Shown piece by piece: positions 53,022 through 61,402 of a stretch of 64,000 nucleotides of DNA. The stretch spans positions 1 through 64,000 of the forward strand of contig JAMOSB010000027.1 in NCBI GenBank assembly GCA_027068485.1. The letters are read 5' to 3'. The first letter of the stretch is position 1. Each line of letters opens with the position of its first letter. The DNA is from Sulfurovum sp. GTDB taxonomy: Bacteria > Campylobacterota > Campylobacteria > Campylobacterales > Sulfurovaceae. A model generated the notes under the pieces. That model ran no database searches, was not told where the DNA came from, and was given only the letters and a program-made list of their open reading frames with translations. The position numbers and the translations under genes are program-made.

Positions 53022-55583
53022 CTACTTATTGATGATATGCCGTGGGGCTTCGAGTGTACGCTTGAGTAGCTTAAGGGGTAGAGAGAGGATATCATCCATC
53101 GCACTGGTCTTGACCTTGGGTCGGTTCAGTGTACCCGTGACACGCAGTCCCACGGTCATACTCTTATCCTTGCCCATGATGATATAGCCTAGCAGTGGGA
53201 TACTCCCGACAACCTTACCAAACTCCCGTGCGGTCTGTATGGCAAGGTTCATCTTGAGCCGTTTAGTTTTGAGATTGACCTCCCCTTTCCCTACGATGGT
53301 GGCGGATTTGCCCTTGATATAGATAGAGTCAAAAAAGACTTTATCTCCTATCATACGGTACTCTACCACCCCACTCTTGACCCGAAACCCCTTCTCAGAG
53401 AACCCTGGACTACTTAGTGTCGCAAGGGCAGGGAGGGTATTGATCAGGGCGAGGAGGTTGTTGTAGACTTTGAAGTTGCTAATCACCCCACCCTCTACGA
53501 TAATGCGTCCTCGCATCACCCCGTTAGGATTGCCCGACTGTTTGAGGGAGTAGCGTCCCCGCTGTAGCCCCTTAAACCCGATGAGGGGCTGAAGGAGCTT
53601 ATCTTTGATACGCAGGGCTTGCAGTGAGATCCTCTTCCCTTTTTGGGTAAACTTGACAATATCCCCACCAAGACTCCCCACCGCTTTGATATTGCCACAA
53701 GGAGAGATCTCGATATCGTAGCTGTCGGTAAGGAGCTTGTAGCGACCATAACGCAATTGACTATTGGTACCGATGACGACTAGCTTTTTACGCTTGGTGC
53801 TACGACGCTTCTCTTGAATGGAGAGGAGCTTCTTTAGATCGATATTGAGATGCGTTAGACGGATGCGTGACTTGTGTGCATTATAGTAGAGGCGTTTGCC
53901 AAAGGCGTAGAAGTAGAGGCCACGCGGTGTCACCTTTCCACGACACGGGATAGAGGTGTGGCAGAGGCTATCTTTTTCATAGAAGAAGCAGTCCCGACGC
54001 GTAATCGACCCGCTAAAGTGATAGGTCCTAAAGTCTTTGGTCTGGATAGAGAGCCGTCCATCATTGAGGGAGATACCGATATTTTTGAGGTAGGGTTTGA
54101 GCTTTTTGAGGCGTGTAGCGACAATCTCTACCCCCTTGGGCTGACTCTGGACTCTCAACCCCAAGCGAGGAATCACCACCTTCACACGGTCACGGTAGTC
54201 AAGGTAGAGTGGCAGATGCTTCTTTTGAATCACCAAAAACTTCTCTCTCCCCTGCCCTATGGCAATCTCTTTGGCATCAAAGAGCAGCGTCGCATTCTGC
54301 TCTTTGAGTGCGATATCCCCACTCACATTACCCTCATACCATGAGGATTTGAGCCAGACCCTCTCCACTCTCACATGCCCCTCACGATAGGAGATGCTTC
54401 CTGCTTTGACGGGGAGGGTTACACGACCGATCGAGAGGTTGCCCTCACCGAGTACCACATCGACTTTGACGGTGAGCTTAGAGGGGGCTTGGGTGAGAGG
54501 GATAGCGATCCAGATAGCCAACTCTGTGTTGGGGTTGTCATGAAGCACAGGGATAGTGAGATGGTAGGCGTTGAGTATCTTCTGCACCACCGCATCGACT
54601 TGACTCTTGATTTTGAGATCGAGTATCAAGCGGGGGGTCTCCTCATTGGTGAGATTGAGGATAGTGATCTTACTGCCATTGAGATCACGCCCCTCATAGC
54701 GTGGAGAGTCTAGATCAAAGTAGAGTCCCCCATGATGATAACGCAACAGAAAGCTATCGGCAAGGACGGGAGAGAGTCCCTCTTTGTAGGCGATGGTGAC
54801 ATGGTTGAAGCCTATCTTCCCCTCTAGGGAGTCCATATCCATCTCAAACCCCTCCTCACCCCAGACCCCCTTGCCCGATAGGGTGTAGAGTTCATAGGAG
54901 TCTGCGGTAATCTTATCGACAATCCACGCTTTGATTGTCTCACTCAAAGGAGTTTTGGCTATCAGTTTGCGTAGACTCTTAAAACGATCTGTATGTAGCG
55001 TGAAGTCTATCTTCTTGGCACGCTTATGTGCCTCTAACTCCCCCGTGATACCCAGTAGATCAAAGGAGGCATTGAGCCAGAGGTGATCCTCATTGGGCTG
55101 ATAGTGTAGGGTAGCAGTGGCTCTGCTCTGCTCTGCTTTGGCATAGAGCAGTGGGATATCGATATGATAGCTATTATCCTCGAGGCGATGGATCGTCCCT
55201 GCGATCTCATAGCCATCTAGCACCCCATAGAAGATACCCTCTGCGTAGAAGAGGGTCATCGTCTGCTCTTGGATCTGAATGTGATTGAGTTCTATCGTCT
55301 CAAAAAAGCTCAAAAGATACTTCATCCTATCAAAAGTCTCATCAAGTTCAAGAGGGGAAGAGGAGGCTTCGCTAGGGGGGAGTGTGATATTCTTGGCTTT
55401 GAGTATCAGTTTTTTATCGAGTTTGATGTATAATCGTTCGACGGTGTACTCACCCAATGCGAGTCGATCGACTTCAATCCCTACCTTAAGCCAGACAAAA
55501 AGAGCCAACATCATGACGACTAAAAAAAGTAGACTATTTCGCAGTAGTGTATGGATTGAGAATACTATAATCCTTCTTATCAT
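53022..55583 (-). CDS. Large AsmA-like (YhdP/TamB-related) envelope protein
   Basis: An 853-aa protein with an N-terminal membrane anchor (residues 12-34) and a long beta-strand-rich periplasmic region. The C-terminal ~130 residues (GVVEYRMIGDKVFFDSIYIKG, ATIVGKGEVNLKTKRLKMNL) match the AsmA-like C-terminal domain. Such proteins are thought to form hydrophobic grooves that carry phospholipids to the outer membrane. The start at 55583 has a ribosome site (AAAAGG, 8 bases spacing); it overlaps the mltG 5' end on the other strand by 71 bases. A later ATG at 55514 would remove most of the anchor and lacks a ribosome site. Confidence 0.8.
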   Translation of the reverse strand: MIRRIIVFSIHTLLRNSLLFLVVMMLALFVWLKVGIEVDRLALGEYTVERLYIKLDKKLILKAKNITLPPSEASSSPLELDETFDRMKYLLSFFETIELNHIQIQEQTMTLFYAEGIFYGVLDGYEIAGTIHRLEDNSYHIDIPLLYAKAEQSRATATLHYQPNEDHLWLNASFDLLGITGELEAHKRAKKIDFTLHTDRFKSLRKLIAKTPLSETIKAWIVDKITADSYELYTLSGKGVWGEEGFEMDMDSLEGKIGFNHVTIAYKEGLSPVLADSFLLRYHHGGLYFDLDSPRYEGRDLNGSKITILNLTNEETPRLILDLKIKSQVDAVVQKILNAYHLTIPVLHDNPNTELAIWIAIPLTQAPSKLTVKVDVVLGEGNLSIGRVTLPVKAGSISYREGHVRVERVWLKSSWYEGNVSGDIALKEQNATLLFDAKEIAIGQGREKFLVIQKKHLPLYLDYRDRVKVVIPRLGLRVQSQPKGVEIVATRLKKLKPYLKNIGISLNDGRLSIQTKDFRTYHFSGSITRRDCFFYEKDSLCHTSIPCRGKVTPRGLYFYAFGKRLYYNAHKSRIRLTHLNIDLKKLLSIQEKRRSTKRKKLVVIGTNSQLRYGRYKLLTDSYDIEISPCGNIKAVGSLGGDIVKFTQKGKRISLQALRIKDKLLQPLIGFKGLQRGRYSLKQSGNPNGVMRGRIIVEGGVISNFKVYNNLLALINTLPALATLSSPGFSEKGFRVKSGVVEYRMIGDKVFFDSIYIKGKSATIVGKGEVNLKTKRLKMNLAIQTAREFGKVVGSIPLLGYIIMGKDKSMTVGLRVTGTLNRPKVKTSAMDDILSLPLKLLKRTLEAPRHIINK

Positions 55584-56463
55584 CGCATTTACCTTTTATA
55601 TTACACTACCCATCAAAACAACACAGACACTCTTTGTACCACAAGGCTCTATTGGACACATTATAACACAGCTGACTAAAAAAGGGTATGCTTTAAGCCC
55701 CATCGATAAATATCTTCTTGCCCTTCTAGGCAAGCCACAGAGCGGATGGGTGCATATCGGTAAGACTTCACTCAATCGTATCGATTTTCTACACAAACTC
55801 GCCACGGCTAAAGCCAAGATAGAGGAGGTCACACTGATCCCAGGAGAGACCAAACCACTCTTCTTCGCCTCTCTAGCCCACGATCTCTCACTCGACCCCA
55901 AGAAACTCGACACCTACTATAGCCAATCTAGCCCCTACCCCGAGGCGGGTATCTATGCCGATACCTACTATGTACCCTATGGTATCACCGAGAAGCACCT
56001 CATCTACTTTCTACTCCATGAGTCACAAAAGAAGTATGAGAAGATCTCCAAGAAGATCTATGGTGTCTACAATCCCAAGCAGTGGTTGAGGATACTCACC
56101 ATCGCCTCCATCATCCAAAAAGAGGCTGCCAACACCCAAGAGATGCCACTGGTCTCCTCTGTCATCTACAACCGTCTCAAAAAAGGGATGCCTCTACAGA
56201 TGGATGGGACACTCAATTACGGACGCTACTCCCATACCAAAGTCACCCCCCAACGCATCAAGCGTGACACCACACGCTTCAACACCTACAAGTACAAAGG
56301 ACTCCCCCCCTCTCCCATCGGATCGGTGAGTCTGGATGCCATTCTCGCAGCGACCAAACCAGCAAAGAGTAACTATCTCTACTTTATGAAAAACCGATCA
56401 GGGGTACATGACTTCACCCATAGCTACCGCTCTCATCGGCACAATATCCAAAAAGCTCGCTAA
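55513..56463 (+). CDS. mltG: Endolytic murein transglycosylase MltG
   Basis: Membrane-anchored YceG-family enzyme that cuts new glycan strands. One N-terminal helix (about residues 15-35), then the YceG domain with the catalytic Glu in IIQKEAANTQEMPLVSSVIYN (about 198-218) and PLQMDGTLNYG near 228. 316 aa from the ATG at 55513; the longer frame to 55285 is antisense coding of the AsmA-like gene. Its first 71 bases overlap the AsmA-like 5' end. Confidence 0.9.
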   Translation: MTTKKSRLFRSSVWIENTIILLIIAFTFYITLPIKTTQTLFVPQGSIGHIITQLTKKGYALSPIDKYLLALLGKPQSGWVHIGKTSLNRIDFLHKLATAKAKIEEVTLIPGETKPLFFASLAHDLSLDPKKLDTYYSQSSPYPEAGIYADTYYVPYGITEKHLIYFLLHESQKKYEKISKKIYGVYNPKQWLRILTIASIIQKEAANTQEMPLVSSVIYNRLKKGMPLQMDGTLNYGRYSHTKVTPQRIKRDTTRFNTYKYKGLPPSPIGSVSLDAILAATKPAKSNYLYFMKNRSGVHDFTHSYRSHRHNIQKAR

Positions 56464-56468
56464 CGCAC

Positions 56469-56660
56469 CTACGCGTTATCACGCCTAAAACGACAGCTCC
56501 CAAGGGTGATCTGCTTCCCTTTGGCGATCTCAGACTCGATATAGGCGAGGGTTCCCTCAGCATCAGTCTCAGGCATCTCCTCTGCGATTATACGCAACGC
56601 CTCTTCACGACTCGTCTTCAGCCAGCGTTTCTCATGGGTGTACTGCGTATAGAGTGACAC
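56469..56660 (-). CDS. Small soluble protein of unknown function (63 aa)
   Basis: A 63-aa charged protein with a GTG start that overlaps the last base of the preceding small gene's stop (TAGTG). Predicted two-helix protein, no motif. Its pairing with the 64-aa gene suggests a two-gene unit. Confidence 0.6.
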   Translation of the reverse strand: MSLYTQYTHEKRWLKTSREEALRIIAEEMPETDAEGTLAYIESEIAKGKQITLGSCRFRRDNA

Positions 56661-56854
56661 TACTTCCAGCCTAGCTCATCAAAGATCGGTTGCATCTCTA
56701 GCCACCAGTTCTCAAAACGAACGGCGATATCATTGATCGCATTATCCTCATTTTTCCACTCATTGAGCTTCTCCAGAATAAGGGGTTTACTCTCTACTTT
56801 GAGTTGCTCCGACTGCTCCACATGGTCAATGACCTCTTGAATTTTTGCTTTCAT
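56660..56854 (-). CDS. Small helical protein of unknown function (64 aa)
   Basis: A 64-aa all-helical acidic protein (KIQEVIDHVEQSEQ, NEWKNEDNAINDIAVRFENWW). Ribosome site (AGGAGA) precedes the ATG at 56854. Followed directly by the 63-aa gene. No family recognised. Confidence 0.6.
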   Translation of the reverse strand: MKAKIQEVIDHVEQSEQLKVESKPLILEKLNEWKNEDNAINDIAVRFENWWLEMQPIFDELGWK

Positions 56855-56914
56855 TATCTCTCCTTTTTTGATTAGTATAACACAGTTTTAGTTTAATGGG
56901 AGTTTCGTAGTGCA

Positions 56915-56948
56915 ATCTCCAAACACTCCTAGGTTGGAGATCCTTTTT
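56915..56948 (+). terminator. Plus-oriented hairpin with T-rich tail
   Basis: ATCTCCAA (56915-56922) pairs with TTGGAGAT (56934-56941) and CCTTTTTCTT follows. The orientation suits plus-strand transcripts, although the genes on both sides are on the minus strand. It may stop antisense or read-through RNA from the mltG side. Confidence 0.45.
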
Positions 56949-56949
56949 C

Positions 56950-58527
56950 TTAAGATTTCATGACCTGTTTAAGCACCATTGAGAGTCGTTCTTGACTCAG
57001 TGGTTTGGTGAGATACTCATCCATTCCTGCATTGAGAAACCGCTCTCGATCTCCCTTGAGGGCATTGGCAGTCAGGGCGATAATAGGTGTATGGGGGAGA
57101 TTATTTTTGCGACTATAGGCAACAATCTGCCGTGTCGCCTCTATCCCATTCATATTGGGCATATTCTCATCCATCAAAATCGCATCATACTGGTTTGATT
57201 GAAACATCTCTACCGCTTCGACTCCATCATTGGCAATATCAAAGGAGAGATTGAGTTTTTTGAACACTACCTTCATAAACATCTGATTGGCTTTGTTGTC
57301 CTCTACGAGTAGCACCCGCTTAGAACTAAAATCAATCGATTTGAGTGGGAGGCTCTTCTGCTCAATCGCAGAACCGATGGTCGCAGGAATAGCAAAGTAG
57401 AACTCACTTCCAACCCCTACTTCACTCTTGAGCTTCAGCTCCCCACCAAGAAGTGTCACGAGTTCACGACTGATAGAGAGTCCCAACCCTGTTCCACCAT
57501 ACTTACGGGTGATACTGCTATCTTCTTGATTGAACGCTTCAAAGATATGCCCCTGCTTCTCAGGAGCGATACCGATCCCCTCATCGCGTACACTCACCTC
57601 TAACTGCCCCTCTGCGTAGCCAATCGTCACAAAGATATGCTTCCCCTCTGGGGTAAACTTAATCGCATTACCAATAAGATTGGAGATAATCTGTTTGATA
57701 CGCAGTGGGTCGGTGTTGAGGATAGGAGGAAGATTCTCATCAATATCGAGGCAGAGTGAGATATTTTTATGACTCGCCTTTGCCTGAAAGAGATACATCA
57801 CGACACTAAACTCATCGTTTGTATTGAAGTCGATCTTATCGATATCGAGTTTACCCGATTCGATTTTGGAGAAGTCAAGTATATCTTCTATAATCTGTAA
57901 GAGTACCATACTAGAGCTATCGATGATATTGACATACTCTAGTGCTTTACGCCCCCGACTCTCATTCTTGAGAATATCAATAAACCCCATAATTGCATTG
58001 AGTGGGGTGCGTATCTCATGACTCATATTGGCTAGAAACTCCGATTTGGCTTTGGTCGCCTGCTCTAGCTCTACGACTTTGACTTTGAGTTTTTCTTTAT
58101 CCTGACGGTTCTCATGGGTTAGTTTCAGGCGTGAGATCACCTTGTAGACCGTATCTAAAAACTGCTTGATCTCAATGGGCTTGAGGATATAGTCATCGAC
58201 TCCTAGCTTGATAGAGTCTAAAAAGTAGTTACTCTCATTGTGAGCAGAGAGGATAATACACGGGACTTCACTATCAGACTCCTTGACCTGCTTAATCATC
58301 TCAATCCCATTCATCAGTGGCATATTGATATCCGTAAAGAGTATCTCAAAGGGGTGCTGTTTCGCCTGAGCCTCCTTAAACTTCTCCAATCCATCCTCTC
58401 CATTGACTGCGACAGTGATATCCTCAAAGATATTACTCAAAAACCCAAGGGTTGCCTCTCTCGCCTCTTCATTATCCTCAACATAGAGTACTTTTAAGTG
58501 CTTTGAAAACTCAAGAATCTCTTTCAT
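56950..58527 (-). CDS. Hybrid signalling protein: receiver, histidine kinase, receiver
   Basis: A cytoplasmic 525-aa protein without membrane segments. The N-terminal receiver (about residues 11-125) has acceptor Asp66 in FTDINMP. A short coiled coil leads to the HisKA box with His170 in MSHEIRTPLN, then HATPase (DEGIGIAPEKQG and TGLGLSI near 320-350). A second receiver (about 400-520) has its Asp in LMDENMP near 452. No output domain. Its start overlaps the preceding kinase gene by 17 bases, so it probably receives phosphate from the kinase genes upstream. Confidence 0.9.
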   Translation of the reverse strand: MKEILEFSKHLKVLYVEDNEEAREATLGFLSNIFEDITVAVNGEDGLEKFKEAQAKQHPFEILFTDINMPLMNGIEMIKQVKESDSEVPCIILSAHNESNYFLDSIKLGVDDYILKPIEIKQFLDTVYKVISRLKLTHENRQDKEKLKVKVVELEQATKAKSEFLANMSHEIRTPLNAIMGFIDILKNESRGRKALEYVNIIDSSSMVLLQIIEDILDFSKIESGKLDIDKIDFNTNDEFSVVMYLFQAKASHKNISLCLDIDENLPPILNTDPLRIKQIISNLIGNAIKFTPEGKHIFVTIGYAEGQLEVSVRDEGIGIAPEKQGHIFEAFNQEDSSITRKYGGTGLGLSISRELVTLLGGELKLKSEVGVGSEFYFAIPATIGSAIEQKSLPLKSIDFSSKRVLLVEDNKANQMFMKVVFKKLNLSFDIANDGVEAVEMFQSNQYDAILMDENMPNMNGIEATRQIVAYSRKNNLPHTPIIALTANALKGDRERFLNAGMDEYLTKPLSQERLSMVLKQVMKS

Positions 58528-61402
58528 TATGCCCCTTTGGTAATTTTTCTTCTGCTAGAGGGATTTGGATACAAAAGCACGCCCCCTCTGGGGTATTGGA
58601 TACAGATAAGATACCACCACAATGCTCTTCAATAATCGTCTTGGACATATAGAGTCCTAGCCCCATACCATCCTTCTTACTTTTGGTTGAGAAGTATGGA
58701 TCAAATATTCTATCAAGTATCTCCTTAGGTACACCCCCACCATTATCATACACCTCGAGGGTGGCATACTCCGCTTCATCATAGGTCACAACCCTAATGT
58801 AGGGATCTGCCACCCTCTTCTCAATCAGAATATCTTCCGCATTTTTCAGAAGGTTTAGTATCACCTGTCGCAGCTCATTGGGGTAGGTACTCACCCGCTT
58901 ATGAGAGTGGCACTCTACTTTGAGGGTGATGTTACAGTTGGCTATCGAAGTAGCGATGATATCCATCGCCCCTTTGACGACAGTAGCATACTCCACTTCA
59001 ACACACGCCTTATCCTCTTTGTAGAACTCTCGAAAATCATCAATCGTGGTACTAAGATACTGAGAAAAGCTCCCTATCTTCTCTAGCTTCTGTGTAAAAT
59101 AACTCGGCTCATACTTCTCTAACATCACCTTCAAACTTAAATCACTCGCAGTAGCAGAGATCGCGGTGAGCGGTTGTCGCCACTGATGGGCTATCATACT
59201 AATCATCTCTCCCATCTGAGCGAGCTTTGTTTGATGAAACATCGCCTTATCTTTCTCACGGTTCTTTACCACCTCCTCTTTGATCTTTCGTTTGAGGTGG
59301 GTATTGAGTGATCGTAGCTCATTTTGAGTCTTCTTAAGTTTGCTTAGATCAATGGTCGTTGAGATACGGATGCGTTTGGCACGATCGATATAGATCCCCT
59401 TGATGAGTGCGGGGAATGTCGTCCCATCTTTGCGTCGCATCTGAGCACGATAGGGTTGAGCATCCCCTTGTATCTTCTCTTTGACCAGTGATCTTGAGTG
59501 GCTAGAGACAAACTCCAATATCCCAACCCCACGCATCTCCTCATGTGAATGATAGCCAAAGAGCTTAAGGGCTTGAGGGTTAGCATCTTGTACCCGTCCA
59601 TCCTTAAAGACAATCACCCCCTCAATGGTGGAGTTGATGAGTTTTTGTAGCTTTTTATTATTCTCTCGTAGCAAGACAACAAACCCCAAAATCACAATCA
59701 GAAGAAGTAAGAATCCCCCTACAATCTGCCAAATCAACTGGTAGTTACGATGCTCTTCTATCGTGACACTATACCAGTGGTTTAAGATCGCCTCTCTCTC
59801 TTTGATGGAGGTCATCTCTAGTGCTTTATCAAGGATAGAGAGGAGCAGAGGTTCACGGTTGCTCACCCCAAAGCTCCCCTCTATAGGATGTGCTATCGCC
59901 TTACCCATAATCTTCAAACAACCACTATACTCCTTGGCTATTTTCGAACTTGCCGTATAGGCAAACGACACATAGGCGAAGATCTCCCCACTCTCTACCT
60001 TTTGATAGGGGTGATCGGCTATTGAGACTATCTGAAGTGAGGGATAGAGTGTCTGAAGATGCTTTCTGAGATTTTCAAACCCATACTTGATCCCTATCTT
60101 CTGATTTTTGAGTGCCTCTAATCCTACGATATAGGGCTGATCGATCTTGGTCACAAAGACTAAGTTATCTTCTATATAGGAGGAGGTAGGGGTCAAAAAG
60201 GTGTAGTAGTTGGGTTTACGCATCGCTAGAAGATTCATATCACAGATACTATTTTTGAGCGATTTGAGTTGGAGTATCCAGTTATCAGTCTCCACAAACT
60301 CCGCGTCTAACTCTACGGTACGAAGTATCAACTGGCTCATCTCCACCGCAGAGCCTGAGGCATTCCCCTTCTCACTATAGGAGAAGGGGTAGAAGGTTTT
60401 ATCATAACAGATTCGTACCGTTTTTTTCTCACGGATATAGGCTTGCTCTTGGGCTGTCAAGAGACGCATCACCCCTTTGTTGGGGTGATAGATAAATCTA
60501 TCAAGGGTTGAAAGTGGATAGTAGACCCCTTTGATAAGATTGATAATCTGAGCAATACTCTTAACCTTCTCTCGATCAAACTGACCAAAGTTTATCCCAA
60601 ATCCACTAAGCTCTTGAAGGGTGTTGGCTTCATAGATCAGTGCCTCTTTGGTCTTGGAGAGGGTGTTGTAGTCTTGGTAGATACGATCGATACTCTCTTG
60701 CTTATGGTGCCACACATACTCCCACCCCCGTTTGGTTGCTTCATAGAACCGCTTGACTCTATCGGGGTGTGCTTTGAGCATCGCTTGAGAGGTGAAGAGG
60801 ATATCGCCATACGCTTCAAAACCGTAGTTTTTAGGGACAAAGTAGTCTACCTCTAGATTTTGCATCTTGGCAAGGTAGGGTTCATTGGAGATATAGGCGA
60901 TCATCATATCCACCTTTCCCTCTTTGAGTTGTTTGAGGTCAAATATCGGGGGGGTCGCCTCATAGACAATCCCATTACTCTTAAGCATCGTCTGAATCGC
61001 AATCCCCTCCAACCCTTTGGAGAGAGAGAGTCTCCTTCCATTGATATCTTTGAGTGTTTTGATACCTGCGGAGCGAAGCCCCATCAAGATAAAGGGGCTG
61101 TTTTGGAAGATAGGCATCAATCCCACAACCGCCTTACCTTGAAGGGCATCATAGATCAACGCAGAGTCACTGATACCAAAATCACTCTTGGCATGGAGTA
61201 CCTCATCGGTGATATTGATCCCCTCTTCAAACTCCTTAAAGGTGACATCTAACCCCGCCTCACGATAGAAGCCCTTCTCTTTTGCCATGATAAATCCCGC
61301 AAACTGAAACTGATATTTCCATTTTAGCTGTAGGGAGACTGGCTCTAGTACCTCTGCGTGTAGTAGCATACTAAGCATAAGAAGTAGTATTAGCTTACCC
61401 AT
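58511..61402 (-). CDS. Sensor kinase with NMT1-like and SBP3-like binding domains, PAS and HisKA
   Basis: A 963-aa inner-membrane sensor. Signal peptide (1-16), then an NMT1/THI5-like binding domain (about 20-310, LKWKYQFQFAGFIMAKEKGFY opening), then a family-3 solute-binding domain (about 325-545, VRICYDKTFYPFSY opening). A membrane helix (about 553-577) and PAS domain (about 590-700) follow. The HisKA box is AHQWRQPL near residue 739, and HATPase has NLLKNAED near 854 and GLGLYMSKT near 915. Both ligand domains should be periplasmic. The kinase half is nearly identical to that of the upstream gene. Its start overlaps that gene's stop by one base (TAATG). Confidence 0.88.
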   Translation of the reverse strand: MGKLILLLMLSMLLHAEVLEPVSLQLKWKYQFQFAGFIMAKEKGFYREAGLDVTFKEFEEGINITDEVLHAKSDFGISDSALIYDALQGKAVVGLMPIFQNSPFILMGLRSAGIKTLKDINGRRLSLSKGLEGIAIQTMLKSNGIVYEATPPIFDLKQLKEGKVDMMIAYISNEPYLAKMQNLEVDYFVPKNYGFEAYGDILFTSQAMLKAHPDRVKRFYEATKRGWEYVWHHKQESIDRIYQDYNTLSKTKEALIYEANTLQELSGFGINFGQFDREKVKSIAQIINLIKGVYYPLSTLDRFIYHPNKGVMRLLTAQEQAYIREKKTVRICYDKTFYPFSYSEKGNASGSAVEMSQLILRTVELDAEFVETDNWILQLKSLKNSICDMNLLAMRKPNYYTFLTPTSSYIEDNLVFVTKIDQPYIVGLEALKNQKIGIKYGFENLRKHLQTLYPSLQIVSIADHPYQKVESGEIFAYVSFAYTASSKIAKEYSGCLKIMGKAIAHPIEGSFGVSNREPLLLSILDKALEMTSIKEREAILNHWYSVTIEEHRNYQLIWQIVGGFLLLLIVILGFVVLLRENNKKLQKLINSTIEGVIVFKDGRVQDANPQALKLFGYHSHEEMRGVGILEFVSSHSRSLVKEKIQGDAQPYRAQMRRKDGTTFPALIKGIYIDRAKRIRISTTIDLSKLKKTQNELRSLNTHLKRKIKEEVVKNREKDKAMFHQTKLAQMGEMISMIAHQWRQPLTAISATASDLSLKVMLEKYEPSYFTQKLEKIGSFSQYLSTTIDDFREFYKEDKACVEVEYATVVKGAMDIIATSIANCNITLKVECHSHKRVSTYPNELRQVILNLLKNAEDILIEKRVADPYIRVVTYDEAEYATLEVYDNGGGVPKEILDRIFDPYFSTKSKKDGMGLGLYMSKTIIEEHCGGILSVSNTPEGACFCIQIPLAEEKLPKGHNERDS

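Noticed and set aside
55285-55512. Longer start for mltG
   Set aside because: The extra 76 residues are Ser-rich, antisense to the AsmA-like gene and would put a second hydrophobic segment before the normal MltG anchor.
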